Assembly: GCA_016223165.1 (NCBI GenBank)
Contig: JACRPO010000017.1
Span: 169,310-233,309, forward strand
From: Burkholderiales bacterium
GTDB lineage: Bacteria; Pseudomonadota; Gammaproteobacteria; Burkholderiales; Burkholderiaceae_C
Reading direction: 5' to 3'
DNA length: 64,000 bases
Under the pieces are notes generated by a model that did no database searches, was not told where the DNA came from, and saw nothing but the letters and a program-made list of their open reading frames with translations. Of this stretch, positions 1 to 7,570 are shown piece by piece. A program made the position numbers and the translations under genes. How positions within the stretch are numbered: position 1 is the first letter of the stretch; each line of letters opens with the position of its first letter.

Positions 1-698
1 TGGCGCGCAGCGTCGTCGTCGCCGCGCCGGCCGACGCGCCGCCGCTCGTGCGCCTGCAGGGCGCGCACTACGCCACGGCCATCGCCGAGCACTTCCGCGA
101 CCGCGGCAAGCATGTGCTGCTGCTGATGGACAGCCTGACGCGCTATGCGATGGCGCAGCGCGAGATCGCGCTGGCCATCGGCGAGCCGCCGGCCACGCGC
201 GGCTACCCGCCGAGCTGCTTCGCCAAGCTGCCGCAGCTGGTGGAACGCAGCGGCAACGGGCTGGGTGCCGGTTCGGGCCAGGGCTCGATCACCGCCTTCT
301 ACACCGTGCTCACCGAGGGCGATGACCCGCAGGACCCGATCGCCGATGCGGCGCGCGGCATCCTCGACGGCCACATCGTGCTCTCGCGCGAGCTGGCCGA
401 GAGCGGGCACTTCCCGGCCATCGACGTCGAGCGTTCCATCTCGCGCGTCATGACGGCGGTGGCACCGCGCCCGCAGCAGCAGGCGGCGCGCCGCCTGCGC
501 CAGCTGATGGCGCGCCTGGCGAAGGCACGCGACCTGCTGCAGCTGGGCGCCTACCAGCCCGGCCACGACCACGAGCTCGACCTCGCGGTGCGCCTGGCGC
601 CGCAGATCAACCAGTTCCTGCAGCAGGACATGCACGAACGCGCGCCGATCGCCGAGTGCCGTGCGCACCTGCAGGCGCTGGTGCCGACGGCGCATTGA
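1..698 (+). CDS. fliI: Flagellum-specific ATPase FliI (3' part, start outside window)
   Basis: C-terminal half of the flagellar type III export ATPase, which powers unloading of export substrates at the membrane gate. The reading frame is open from the left edge (about 231 residues visible; the family is usually 440-480), so the Walker A loop lies outside. Visible are the Walker B strand and following helix (HVLLLMDSLTRYAMAQREI), the GEPPATRGYPPS segment and the C-terminal helical domain, all typical of FliI rather than F1-beta. It is followed after about 80 bases by fliJ, the usual gene order. Identification is secure; only the 5' end is missing. Confidence 0.97.
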   Translation, partial: ARSVVVAAPADAPPLVRLQGAHYATAIAEHFRDRGKHVLLLMDSLTRYAMAQREIALAIGEPPATRGYPPSCFAKLPQLVERSGNGLGAGSGQGSITAFYTVLTEGDDPQDPIADAARGILDGHIVLSRELAESGHFPAIDVERSISRVMTAVAPRPQQQAARRLRQLMARLAKARDLLQLGAYQPGHDHELDLAVRLAPQINQFLQQDMHERAPIAECRAHLQALVPTAH

Positions 699-777
699 GC
701 GCGGCGCCGTCCTTTCCCTGCCGACTCTGCCTCCCTGCATTGCGTCGAACCCGAGGCCCACCCTCCCACCGTTCCCC

Positions 778-1245
778 ATGTCCAGCACCGCCCTGCGCAC
801 CCTGATCGAACAGGCCGAGACCGAACGCGATGCCGCGCTCGCCCGCATGCTGCAGGCCGACGAGGCCGCACGCCAGGCGCGCTCGCAGGCCGAGCAGCTG
901 CATGCCTATCGCGAGGACTACCGGCGGCGTGCCCCGGCCCTCAACGGCCGCAGCGCGAGCATCGAGCTCGTGCGCTGCCACCAGGGCTTCATGCAGCGCC
1001 TGGACCAGGCCATCGAGCAGCAGCGCGGCCAGTTGCAGCGGCTGGAGCAGCAGGCCGCCGACCAGCGCGCGGTGTTGCTCGAGCGCGAGGTGCGTGTGGC
1101 CTCGGTGAAGAAGCTGATGGAGCGGCGCGCGCAGGAAGCGCAGCGCCAGGCCGCGCGCGTCGAGCAGCGCCAGACCGACGAATCCGCGCTGCGCGGCTCC
1201 TTCACGCGCAACAGCGAAATGGGCGCGCTCATGCGCAAGCACTGA
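778..1245 (+). CDS. fliJ: Flagellar export protein FliJ
   Basis: 155-aa coiled-coil protein, the stalk-like partner of the FliI ATPase ring and an escort for export chaperones. The ATG at 778 begins MSSTALRTLIEQAETERD; an upstream in-frame extension is possible but has no FliJ character. Residues 10 to 140 are almost entirely charged helix with Glu/Arg/Gln heptads, as in the family. Length matches the usual 140-150 aa. Position between fliI and fliK supports the call more than sequence, because FliJ proteins are poorly conserved. Confidence 0.9.
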   Translation: MSSTALRTLIEQAETERDAALARMLQADEAARQARSQAEQLHAYREDYRRRAPALNGRSASIELVRCHQGFMQRLDQAIEQQRGQLQRLEQQAADQRAVLLEREVRVASVKKLMERRAQEAQRQAARVEQRQTDESALRGSFTRNSEMGALMRKH

Positions 1246-1323
1246 AGAGCATGCCTGCCCGCGAACCATCGCGACACGACACCTCGACATCGACCGAGCG
1301 CGATCAGCCCGCGCCACCCTGCC

Positions 1324-2886
1324 ATGACGCCGACGAGCCTGCTCCTTGCCAACCTCGTGAACCCGACGCTCGCCGCCACCGCCGCACGGGCCGGCGGCGG
1401 CACGGCCGAGTCCTCCGGGCCGGCCTTCGCACGCGCGCTCAGCGATGCGCGCGAGGCGGCCGACCGCGCGCCGCGCCCGCCCGAAGTCGCTCCGACCCTG
1501 GCACGCGAGGGCACCCGCGGCGAACGCGTCGCCGAGCGCAACGAGCGCAGTGAACGCTCTACCGAGCGCACACCCGAGCGCACGACCGAGAGCACCACCG
1601 AGCGCACTGCCGAGCGCAGCGACCCGCCACGGCCCGCACAGCGCGAAGAAGGCGCGGCGCGGGGCGATGGCCGCCGCGGCGAGCGCGGCACCGAGGCGTC
1701 CTCCGGCAGCGCGCGCAGCGCCGACACGCCGCGACGCGCCGCCGCCAGCTCGCGCCGCGACGGCACGGCCGGCGACGCTCATGCGGCCGGCACCCGCGCC
1801 GGCCGCGGCCGGTCCGCTGCCGTCGACGGCGACGGCAGTGCGCCGGGCCCGGCGCGCGGACTGCAAGATGCCGACAGCACAGGCAGCGCTGACCCGATCG
1901 ACGGCGAAGGCTCCACCGCGGGGCCCGCCGACGCAACGGCCGGCGCGTGTGCGGCACTGCCGCAATGCGCCGGCGCGACGGCCCCATCGCCCGCCCTACC
2001 CGGGACGCCCGGGATGCCCGATGCCGAAGCCGGCAGCGCCGGCGCCGCCGTGGCGGGCGCGCCTGGCGCCACCGGCGAACTCACCGCAGCCCGAGTGTCG
2101 GCCGAGGGGGCCGCCGCGGGCCTGCTGCCGCGCGAAGGCCTCGACCTCTCCACGCGCGGCCGCGGCGCCTCGACGGCCCCGGGCCGGGCCGGCGACGACC
2201 GCACCGGCGCCGTCGATGCCGCGGCCCTGGGGCTGCGCTTCACGGGCAACGAGGCCGCCGGCACGGGCATGGTGGCCGCCATCGCCGAGAACGGCCGCGT
2301 GCCGGCCGGCGAAGGTGCCCTGCGCGCTGTCTCAGCCCTCTCGGCAACCGACCACCTGCCGCCCGGCGCGCTGGCCGGCGCCCTGGGCACGGTGCAGGCC
2401 GCGGCCGCGGCCGACGCCGCGATGCCCGAAGCCCGCCTGGCGGCCACGCCGGGCAGCGAAGCGTTTGCACGCGAACTGGGTGCGCAACTCAGCATCTTCG
2501 TGCGCGAAGGCGTGCAGCAGGCCCGCCTGCACCTCAACCCGCAGGAACTCGGGCCGGTGCTCGTGCGCATCCAGCTCGAGGGGGCGGCCGCGCAGGTGCA
2601 CATGGCCGCCGAGCTGCAGCCCACGCGCCAGGCCCTCGAGCAGGCCTTGCCGGCACTGGCCGGCCAGCTCAGCGAAGCGGGCATCACCCTCACGGGCGGC
2701 GGCGTGTTCGAGCGCCCGCCACAAGGCTTCGGCGCCGGCGAGGGTGACAGCGGCGGCCCCACCTCTCGCGGCGACCCCTCGGGCCAGCGCGACGGCGGCG
2801 CGGGCACCGCGGCGGCAGGCACCGCAGCGGCGGCAACGCCGCCCGGCTGGTCACGCCCGCGCGGCATCGTCGACCTGATTGCGTGA
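1324..2886 (+). CDS. fliK: Flagellar hook-length control protein FliK
   Basis: 520-aa secreted molecular ruler that sets hook length and switches export specificity through FlhB. The C-terminal domain (about residues 385-470) has the conserved Flg_hook pattern with LHLNPQELGPVLVRIQLEG followed by the strand around HMAAELQPTRQALEQALPAL. The N-terminal 350 residues are low-complexity Ala/Gly/Arg/Glu-rich, as expected for the extended ruler, and include an ER-rich repeat. The tail is Gly/Ala-rich. It sits between fliJ and fliL. The weakly conserved N-terminus means the chosen start (ATG 1324) is the least certain part. Confidence 0.93.
   Translation: MTPTSLLLANLVNPTLAATAARAGGGTAESSGPAFARALSDAREAADRAPRPPEVAPTLAREGTRGERVAERNERSERSTERTPERTTESTTERTAERSDPPRPAQREEGAARGDGRRGERGTEASSGSARSADTPRRAAASSRRDGTAGDAHAAGTRAGRGRSAAVDGDGSAPGPARGLQDADSTGSADPIDGEGSTAGPADATAGACAALPQCAGATAPSPALPGTPGMPDAEAGSAGAAVAGAPGATGELTAARVSAEGAAAGLLPREGLDLSTRGRGASTAPGRAGDDRTGAVDAAALGLRFTGNEAAGTGMVAAIAENGRVPAGEGALRAVSALSATDHLPPGALAGALGTVQAAAAADAAMPEARLAATPGSEAFARELGAQLSIFVREGVQQARLHLNPQELGPVLVRIQLEGAAAQVHMAAELQPTRQALEQALPALAGQLSEAGITLTGGGVFERPPQGFGAGEGDSGGPTSRGDPSGQRDGGAGTAAAGTAAAATPPGWSRPRGIVDLIA
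1522..1620 (+). repeat. ER-rich coding repeat inside fliK
   Basis: About 33 codons encode a three- to four-residue periodic pattern in which Glu-Arg recurs (ERNERSERSTERTPER and so on), with a recurring DNA core close to accgagcgcac. It lies in the ruler part of FliK, where length changes are expected to alter hook length. Confidence 0.8.
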
Positions 2887-2934
2887 TCGGCTGAACGCCT
2901 GAACGCCTGATCGGCTGACAGGCTGAGGGGCCGA
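2887..2934 (+). repeat. Tandem octamers directly after fliK stop
   Basis: Immediately after the fliK TGA (2884-2886) there are six consecutive 8-base units: tcggctga, acgcctga, acgcctga, tcggctga, caggctga, ggggccga. Five end in ctga, and because the unit is 8 long the TGA trinucleotides fall in all three frames. The rest of the 190-base gap to fliL shows no clear promoter consensus. Confidence 0.75.
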
Positions 2935-3076
2935 GACAGCGGGTTTCGCGACGCTTATCCGGCCTTAGGTCGGCGCGCGGCGGGCAAGAATTTTCCTATC
3001 CGTCGCAGGGTGCGCCGGCCTCGCGAGGGGCCGGCCGCGGCGACCCACGTTGCCCGAGCTCGACCGAGAAAGACGC

Positions 3077-3694
3077 ATGTCCAACGCCGCTGCCGCTGCC
3101 GCCGAAGCCGCCCCGCCGCCCAAGAGCAAGAAGACGCTGATCATCATCGTCGCCGCCGTGCTCGTGCTGGCGCTGGTCGGCGCCGGCGCGATGCTGCTGC
3201 TGAAGAAGAAGCCGGCCGAGGACGAGGGCGACGAGGACGCCGCCGACGCCCACCCGGCCAAGGTCGCCACCAAGCACGACCCGAAGGCCGTGCCCACCTT
3301 CGTGCCGCTCGATGTCTTCGTCGTCAACCTCGCGGACAAGGAGGCCGAGCGCTATGCACAGGTCGGCATCACGCTCGAGATCGCCGAAGCCAAGCTCGGC
3401 GACCAGATCAAGGTCTACATGCCGGCCATCCGCCACGCCGTGCTGATGGTGCTGGCCGACAAGACCGCCGCGCAGCTGATCGACCGCGAGGGCAAGGTCG
3501 AGCTCGCACGCGAGGTGCAGCGCGAGACCTCGCGCGTGCTCGGCGCCGAAATCGACGACGCGGAGGCCGAGTCGGCGGGGCACGAAGCCGGCGGCAAGAA
3601 GGACCCGAAGAAGGGCAGCAAGAAGAAAAAGAAGAAGGCGGCGGCCGAGTTGCCGATCCGCGCCGTGCACTTCTCCAGCTTCATCGTGCAGTGA
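3077..3694 (+). CDS. fliL: Flagellar basal body-associated protein FliL
   Basis: 205-aa inner-membrane protein with a single N-terminal transmembrane helix (TLIIIVAAVLVLALVGAGAM, about residues 20-39) and a periplasmic stomatin-like domain that supports stator function. The ATG at 3077 (MSNAAAAAAEAAPPPKSKK) is preferred over an in-frame upstream start at 3050 because family members start just before the membrane helix. The end FSSFIVQ matches the typical FliL C-terminus. Odd: a lysine-rich insertion (GSKKKKKKAAAE, about residues 175-190) precedes the last strand. It is followed after 13 bases by fliM. Confidence 0.95.
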   Translation: MSNAAAAAAEAAPPPKSKKTLIIIVAAVLVLALVGAGAMLLLKKKPAEDEGDEDAADAHPAKVATKHDPKAVPTFVPLDVFVVNLADKEAERYAQVGITLEIAEAKLGDQIKVYMPAIRHAVLMVLADKTAAQLIDREGKVELAREVQRETSRVLGAEIDDAEAESAGHEAGGKKDPKKGSKKKKKKAAAELPIRAVHFSSFIVQ

Positions 3695-3707
3695 TCGACC
3701 ATCCGGC

Positions 3708-4715
3708 ATGAACCAGCAGATCCTCAGCCAGGACGAAGTCGATGCCCTGCTGCAGGGCATCACGGGCGAGAGCCAGAAGCTCGAGCAGGAGGAGGCGCCC
3801 ACGGGCGGCATCCGCGACTACAACCTGGCCAGCCAGGAGCGCATCGTCCGCGGCCGCATGCCGACGATGGAGATCATCAACGAGCGCTTCGCCCGCAACA
3901 TCCGCATCGGCCTGTTCAACCTCATCCGCAAGAGCCCCGAGGTCGCCATCGGCGGCATCAAGGTGCAGAAGTTCAGCGCCTTCCTGCGCGAGATCGTCGT
4001 CCCGACCAACTTCAACATCGTCCAGATCAAGCCGCTGCGCGGCGCCGGCCTCATCGTCTGCGACCCGAGCGTGGTGTTCGCGGTCATCGACTCGCTGTTC
4101 GGCGGCGTCGGCAAGTTCCACACGCGCATCGAAGGGCGCGACTTCAGCCCCACCGAGCTGCGCGTCATCCACCGCCTCGTCGAGACCATCATCGCCGAGT
4201 ACAAGAAGGCCTGGGCCGGCATCTACCCCGTCGAGCTGGAGTACCAGCGCTCGGAAATGCAGCCGCAGTTCGCCAACATCGCCACGCCGAGCGAGATCGT
4301 CATCTCCACCGCCTTCACGCTCGAGATCGGCGAGGTCTCCGGCTCGGTGCACTTCTGCCTGCCCTACAGCACGCTGGAGCCGATCCGCGACGTGCTGTAT
4401 TCGGCGATGCAGGGCGACTCGGCCGAGCCCGACCGGCGCTGGATCCGCCTGCTCGAGCACCAGATCCAGAGCGCCGAGGTCGAACTCGTCGCCGAGCTGG
4501 CGCGCGCACCGGCCACGGTCGAGCAGCTGCTGTCGTTCAAGCCGGGCGACTTCATCGAGCTCGACCTCAACCCCATGATCCAGGCCAGCGTCGACGGCGT
4601 GCCGGTGTTCGACTGCCACTACGGCACCTCGAACAACCGCTACGCGCTGAAGGTGCACCGCCTCATCACCCATTCCAAACTGAGCTGGCTCGCGGAGTCG
4701 CAACATGGCAGCTGA
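3708..4715 (+). CDS. fliM: Flagellar motor switch protein FliM
   Basis: 335-aa C-ring protein that binds phosphorylated CheY and FliG. The N-terminus MNQQILSQDEVDALLQGI is the CheY-binding peptide. The middle CheC-like domain contains FNLIRKSPEVAI and SLFGGVGKF, and the C-terminal SpoA domain (about residues 250-325) contains LSFKPGDFIELDL. Length is typical. The stop overlaps the start of fliN by 11 bases, indicating coupled translation and stoichiometric production of the switch proteins. Confidence 0.98.
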   Translation: MNQQILSQDEVDALLQGITGESQKLEQEEAPTGGIRDYNLASQERIVRGRMPTMEIINERFARNIRIGLFNLIRKSPEVAIGGIKVQKFSAFLREIVVPTNFNIVQIKPLRGAGLIVCDPSVVFAVIDSLFGGVGKFHTRIEGRDFSPTELRVIHRLVETIIAEYKKAWAGIYPVELEYQRSEMQPQFANIATPSEIVISTAFTLEIGEVSGSVHFCLPYSTLEPIRDVLYSAMQGDSAEPDRRWIRLLEHQIQSAEVELVAELARAPATVEQLLSFKPGDFIELDLNPMIQASVDGVPVFDCHYGTSNNRYALKVHRLITHSKLSWLAESQHGS

Positions 4716-5166
4716 TACGGCCGCCGCCCCGGGCGGCATGTCTGAAGAAGACCGGATGGCCGCCGAGTGGGCCGCCGCGCTTTCCGAGAGCAAGGGCACC
4801 GGCACCGCGGTGGCGAGCGAGGTCGCCGCGCCGGTGGAGAGCGTGTCGCCGGCCAGCTTCACGAATTTCGCGCCGACCACCGGCACGAGCGCAGCACCGG
4901 GCAACGACCTCAACATGATCCTCGACATCCCGGTGCAGCTCACCGTGGAGCTGGGGCGCACGCGCGTGCCGATCAAGCACATCCTGCAGCTCGCGCAGGG
5001 CTCGGTGGTCGAGCTCGAGACGCTGGCCGGCGAGCCGATGGACGTGCTCGTCAACGGCTTCCTCATCGCGCAGGGCGAGGTGGTGGTGGTGAACGAGAAG
5101 TTCGGCATCCGCCTCACCGACATCGTGACGCCGAGCGAGCGCATGCGCCGGCTGTCCAGGACCTGA
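4705..5166 (+). CDS. fliN: Flagellar motor switch protein FliN
   Basis: 153-aa C-ring component. The C-terminal SpoA domain (about residues 70-150) shows ILDIPVQLTVELGRTR, ILQLAQGSVVELE, GEPMDVLVNGFLIAQGEV and GIRLTDIVTP, the classic FliN signature. The N-terminal 65 residues are an Ala/Thr/Ser-rich variable extension. The start ATG lies inside the end of fliM. Confidence 0.98.
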   Translation: MAADTAAAPGGMSEEDRMAAEWAAALSESKGTGTAVASEVAAPVESVSPASFTNFAPTTGTSAAPGNDLNMILDIPVQLTVELGRTRVPIKHILQLAQGSVVELETLAGEPMDVLVNGFLIAQGEVVVVNEKFGIRLTDIVTPSERMRRLSRT

Positions 5167-5184
5167 CCCGCCACTCCAAGCGCC

Positions 5185-5571
5185 ATGGGAATGAACTGGA
5201 CCGCCTTGGCGTGGTTCGTGGCCATCCTGGCCTCGATCCCGCTGCTGCTGTGGCTCTTCAAGCGCTCGCAGATGCTGGGCGCGCACACCTCCTCGGGCAC
5301 GGCGCGCGCGGTGGCGGTGCTGCCGCTGTCGGCTTCGCAGAAGCTCGTGACGGTGGAGCTGGGCCGCGGTGACGACAAGCTCTGGCTGCTGCTCGGCGTG
5401 ACACCGCAGAACATCACGACGCTGCACACGATGGCCGCCCTGCCGCCGCTGCCGCCCACGGTGCCGGGCGCCATGGACGACCCGATGCCCCCGAACGGCC
5501 CGCCCTCGGCCGCCTTCGCGCAATTGCTCGGCCGCCTGCGCGGCCACGACGGCGGCCACCATGACCGCTGA
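5185..5571 (+). CDS. fliO: Flagellar biosynthesis protein FliO
   Basis: 128-aa bitopic membrane protein that helps assemble the FliP ring of the export gate. One N-terminal membrane helix (about residues 5-24, WTALAWFVAILASIPLLLWL) is followed by a small cytoplasmic beta domain with KLVTVELG and LWLLLGVTPQNITTL, typical of FliO. The stop overlaps the fliP start by 11 bases. The family is divergent, but the fliN-fliO-fliP order makes the assignment safe. Confidence 0.93.
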   Translation: MGMNWTALAWFVAILASIPLLLWLFKRSQMLGAHTSSGTARAVAVLPLSASQKLVTVELGRGDDKLWLLLGVTPQNITTLHTMAALPPLPPTVPGAMDDPMPPNGPPSAAFAQLLGRLRGHDGGHHDR

Positions 5572-6343
5572 CGCACGCACCCTCCTGCGCCGCGGCGGCA
5601 CGCTTGCGCTGCTGCTCGCAGGGCTGCTCGCGCTCGGCACGCCGGCGCTGGCGCAACAGGCCGCAGGCGCGGGCAACCTGCCGCTGGTCATCGGCCAGGG
5701 CCCCGGCGGCACGACCTATTCGGTGCCGGTACAGACGCTGCTGTTCTTCACCGCGCTGTCGTTCATCCCGGCGGTGCTGCTGCTGATGACGGCGTTCACG
5801 CGCATCGTCATCGTGCTCTCGCTCGTGCGCCAGGCCATCGGCACGCAGGCGGCGCCGCCCAACCAGGTGATCGTGGGCTTGAGCCTCTTCCTCACCTTCT
5901 TCGTCATGGGCCCGGCCGTCGACAAGATCTACCAGCAGGCCTGGGTGCCCTATGCCGCCGGCACGATGCCGGCCGAGCAGGCGCTGGCCGAGGGCGTGAA
6001 GCCGCTGCGCGAATTCATGCTCAAGCAGACGCGCCAGAGCGACGTCGCCCTCTTCGCGCGGCTGGCCAAGCTGCCGGCCGAGGTGAAGGGCGAGAACGTG
6101 CCGATCACGGTGCTCGTGCCCGCCTTCGTGACGAGCGAGCTGAAGAGCGCGTTCCAGATCGGCTTCATGATCTTCATCCCCTTCCTCATCATCGACATGA
6201 TCGTCGCCAGCGTGCTGATGAGCCTGGGCATGATGATGCTGAGCCCGGTGCTGGTGGCGCTGCCGTTCAAGCTGATGCTCTTCGTGCTCGCCGACGGTTG
6301 GAACCTGCTGCTCGGCTCGCTCGCCGCGTCGTTTGCCACCTAG
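5561..6343 (+). CDS. fliP: Flagellar export gate protein FliP
   Basis: 260-aa core subunit of the FliPQR export gate. Residues 1-33 form a cleavable signal sequence ending at LGTPALAQQ. Conserved family segments are visible: LLLMTAFTRIVIVLSLVR, NQVIVGLSLFLTFFVMGP, and the C-terminal FLIIDMIVASVLMSLGMMML. Four membrane segments are apparent. The start overlaps fliO and fliQ follows after 27 bases. Confidence 0.98.
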   Translation: MTADARTLLRRGGTLALLLAGLLALGTPALAQQAAGAGNLPLVIGQGPGGTTYSVPVQTLLFFTALSFIPAVLLLMTAFTRIVIVLSLVRQAIGTQAAPPNQVIVGLSLFLTFFVMGPAVDKIYQQAWVPYAAGTMPAEQALAEGVKPLREFMLKQTRQSDVALFARLAKLPAEVKGENVPITVLVPAFVTSELKSAFQIGFMIFIPFLIIDMIVASVLMSLGMMMLSPVLVALPFKLMLFVLADGWNLLLGSLAASFAT

Positions 6344-6370
6344 CTTCGCACTGCCCCGCACTCTTCCTCC

Positions 6371-6640
6371 ATGGATGCCCAACAAGTCCTCACCGCCGGC
6401 CAGCAGGGCCTGACGATCCTGCTCATGGTCTCGGCGCCGGTGCTCGGCGTGATCCTCATCGTCGGCCTCGTCGTCAGCATCTTCCAGGCTGCGACGCAGA
6501 TCAACGAGGCGACGCTGTCGTTCGTGCCCAAGATCGTCGCCGCCGTCGTCGTGCTCGCCATCGCCGGGCCCTGGATGCTGACGACACTCGTCGAGTACAT
6601 CCAGCGCACGCTGATGGCGCTGCCGTCGGCGGTGGGCTGA
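6371..6640 (+). CDS. fliQ: Flagellar export gate protein FliQ
   Basis: 89-aa gate subunit with two membrane-embedded helices (about residues 15-40 and 50-72). The motifs LVVSIFQAATQINEATLSFV and PKIVAAVVVL are diagnostic for FliQ. Length is exactly that of the family. Confidence 0.98.
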   Translation: MDAQQVLTAGQQGLTILLMVSAPVLGVILIVGLVVSIFQAATQINEATLSFVPKIVAAVVVLAIAGPWMLTTLVEYIQRTLMALPSAVG

Positions 6641-6687
6641 GCTCGCAGCGCCTGCGCTCGAAAGAGCGCTGGAAAGAGAAGCGCGCC

Positions 6688-7452
6688 GTGATCACCTTCA
6701 GCGAAGCCCAGCTGCTCGCCTGGCTGCAGCCGCTGCTGTGGCCCTTCCTGCGCGCGCTCGCGCTCTTCGGCGCCCTCCCCGTGCTCGGCCAGCGTTCGGT
6801 GCCGGCACGCGTGCGCGTGGCACTCGCCGCCTTCATCGCCATCGCGGCGCAACCGACGCTGCCACTGGTGCCACCCGTCGCCCTGGACTCGCTGGCGCAG
6901 GTGCTGCCGGTGGTGGCGCAGCAGATGATCATCGGGCTGGCGCTCGGCTTTTCGGTGCGCCTCGTCTTCGCGGCGGTGGAGTTCGCCGGCGAGCTGATCG
7001 GCCTGCAGATGGGCCTCAACTTCGCCGGCTTCTTCGACCCCATCAGCGCCAGCCAGGCGACGGCGAGCTCGCGCTTCTTCGGCACCACGATCGCGTGGCT
7101 GTTCATCGTCATCAACGGCCACCTCATCGTCATCGCCGCGCTCGCGCAGAGCTTCCACGCCTTCCCGGTCGGCCCCGAGCCATTCGCCTTCCTGCGCCAG
7201 GTGCAACCGCACCGCTGGGGCGCGGAGATCTTCAGCACGGGCTTGTGGATCGCGCTGCCGCTGATCACGATGCTCCTCTTCGTCAACCTCGTGCTCGGCG
7301 CCGTCTCGCGCGTGGCGCCGCAGATCAACATCTTCGCCATCGGCTTCCCGGTGACACTGGGCGTCGGCCTGCTCGGCCTCGTGCTCACCCTGCCGGCGCT
7401 GCAGCAGCCGTTCACGATGGCGCTGGAGCGGATGCTGGGCTCGTTCCGGTAG
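6688..7452 (+). CDS. fliR: Flagellar export gate protein FliR
   Basis: 254-aa polytopic gate protein that completes the FliP5Q4R1 assembly. The GTG at 6688 (MITFSEAQLLAWLQPLLWPF) is chosen because homologues begin at this point; the open frame upstream runs into fliQ and is not FliR-like. Family motifs include RVRVALAAFIAIAAQP, ELIGLQMGLNFAGFFDP and QINIFAIGFPVTLGVGL. It is the last gene of this flagellar operon; flhB does not follow here, and the next gene is convergent. Confidence 0.97.
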   Translation: MITFSEAQLLAWLQPLLWPFLRALALFGALPVLGQRSVPARVRVALAAFIAIAAQPTLPLVPPVALDSLAQVLPVVAQQMIIGLALGFSVRLVFAAVEFAGELIGLQMGLNFAGFFDPISASQATASSRFFGTTIAWLFIVINGHLIVIAALAQSFHAFPVGPEPFAFLRQVQPHRWGAEIFSTGLWIALPLITMLLFVNLVLGAVSRVAPQINIFAIGFPVTLGVGLLGLVLTLPALQQPFTMALERMLGSFR

Positions 7453-7570
7453 CGGCGACACGCCAATCGACAGCGACGCGAAGCGGCACGCACAGCGGTC
7501 GACCTCTTGCTTGCTCGTCCCGGCGGGCGACTGTCCTTGAGTTGCGGAGACTGGTCGTCGAAGAACCCCC

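Noticed and set aside
607..1965. Minus-strand open frame across fliJ and fliK
   Set aside because: Low-complexity Arg/Ala/Gly translation, opposite well-supported flagellar genes.
2935..3076. Sigma-54 or sigma-28 promoter upstream of fliL
   Set aside because: I looked for the -24/-12 and the flagellar sigma consensus; only partial matches such as ggcgggcaagaa were found, too weak to report.
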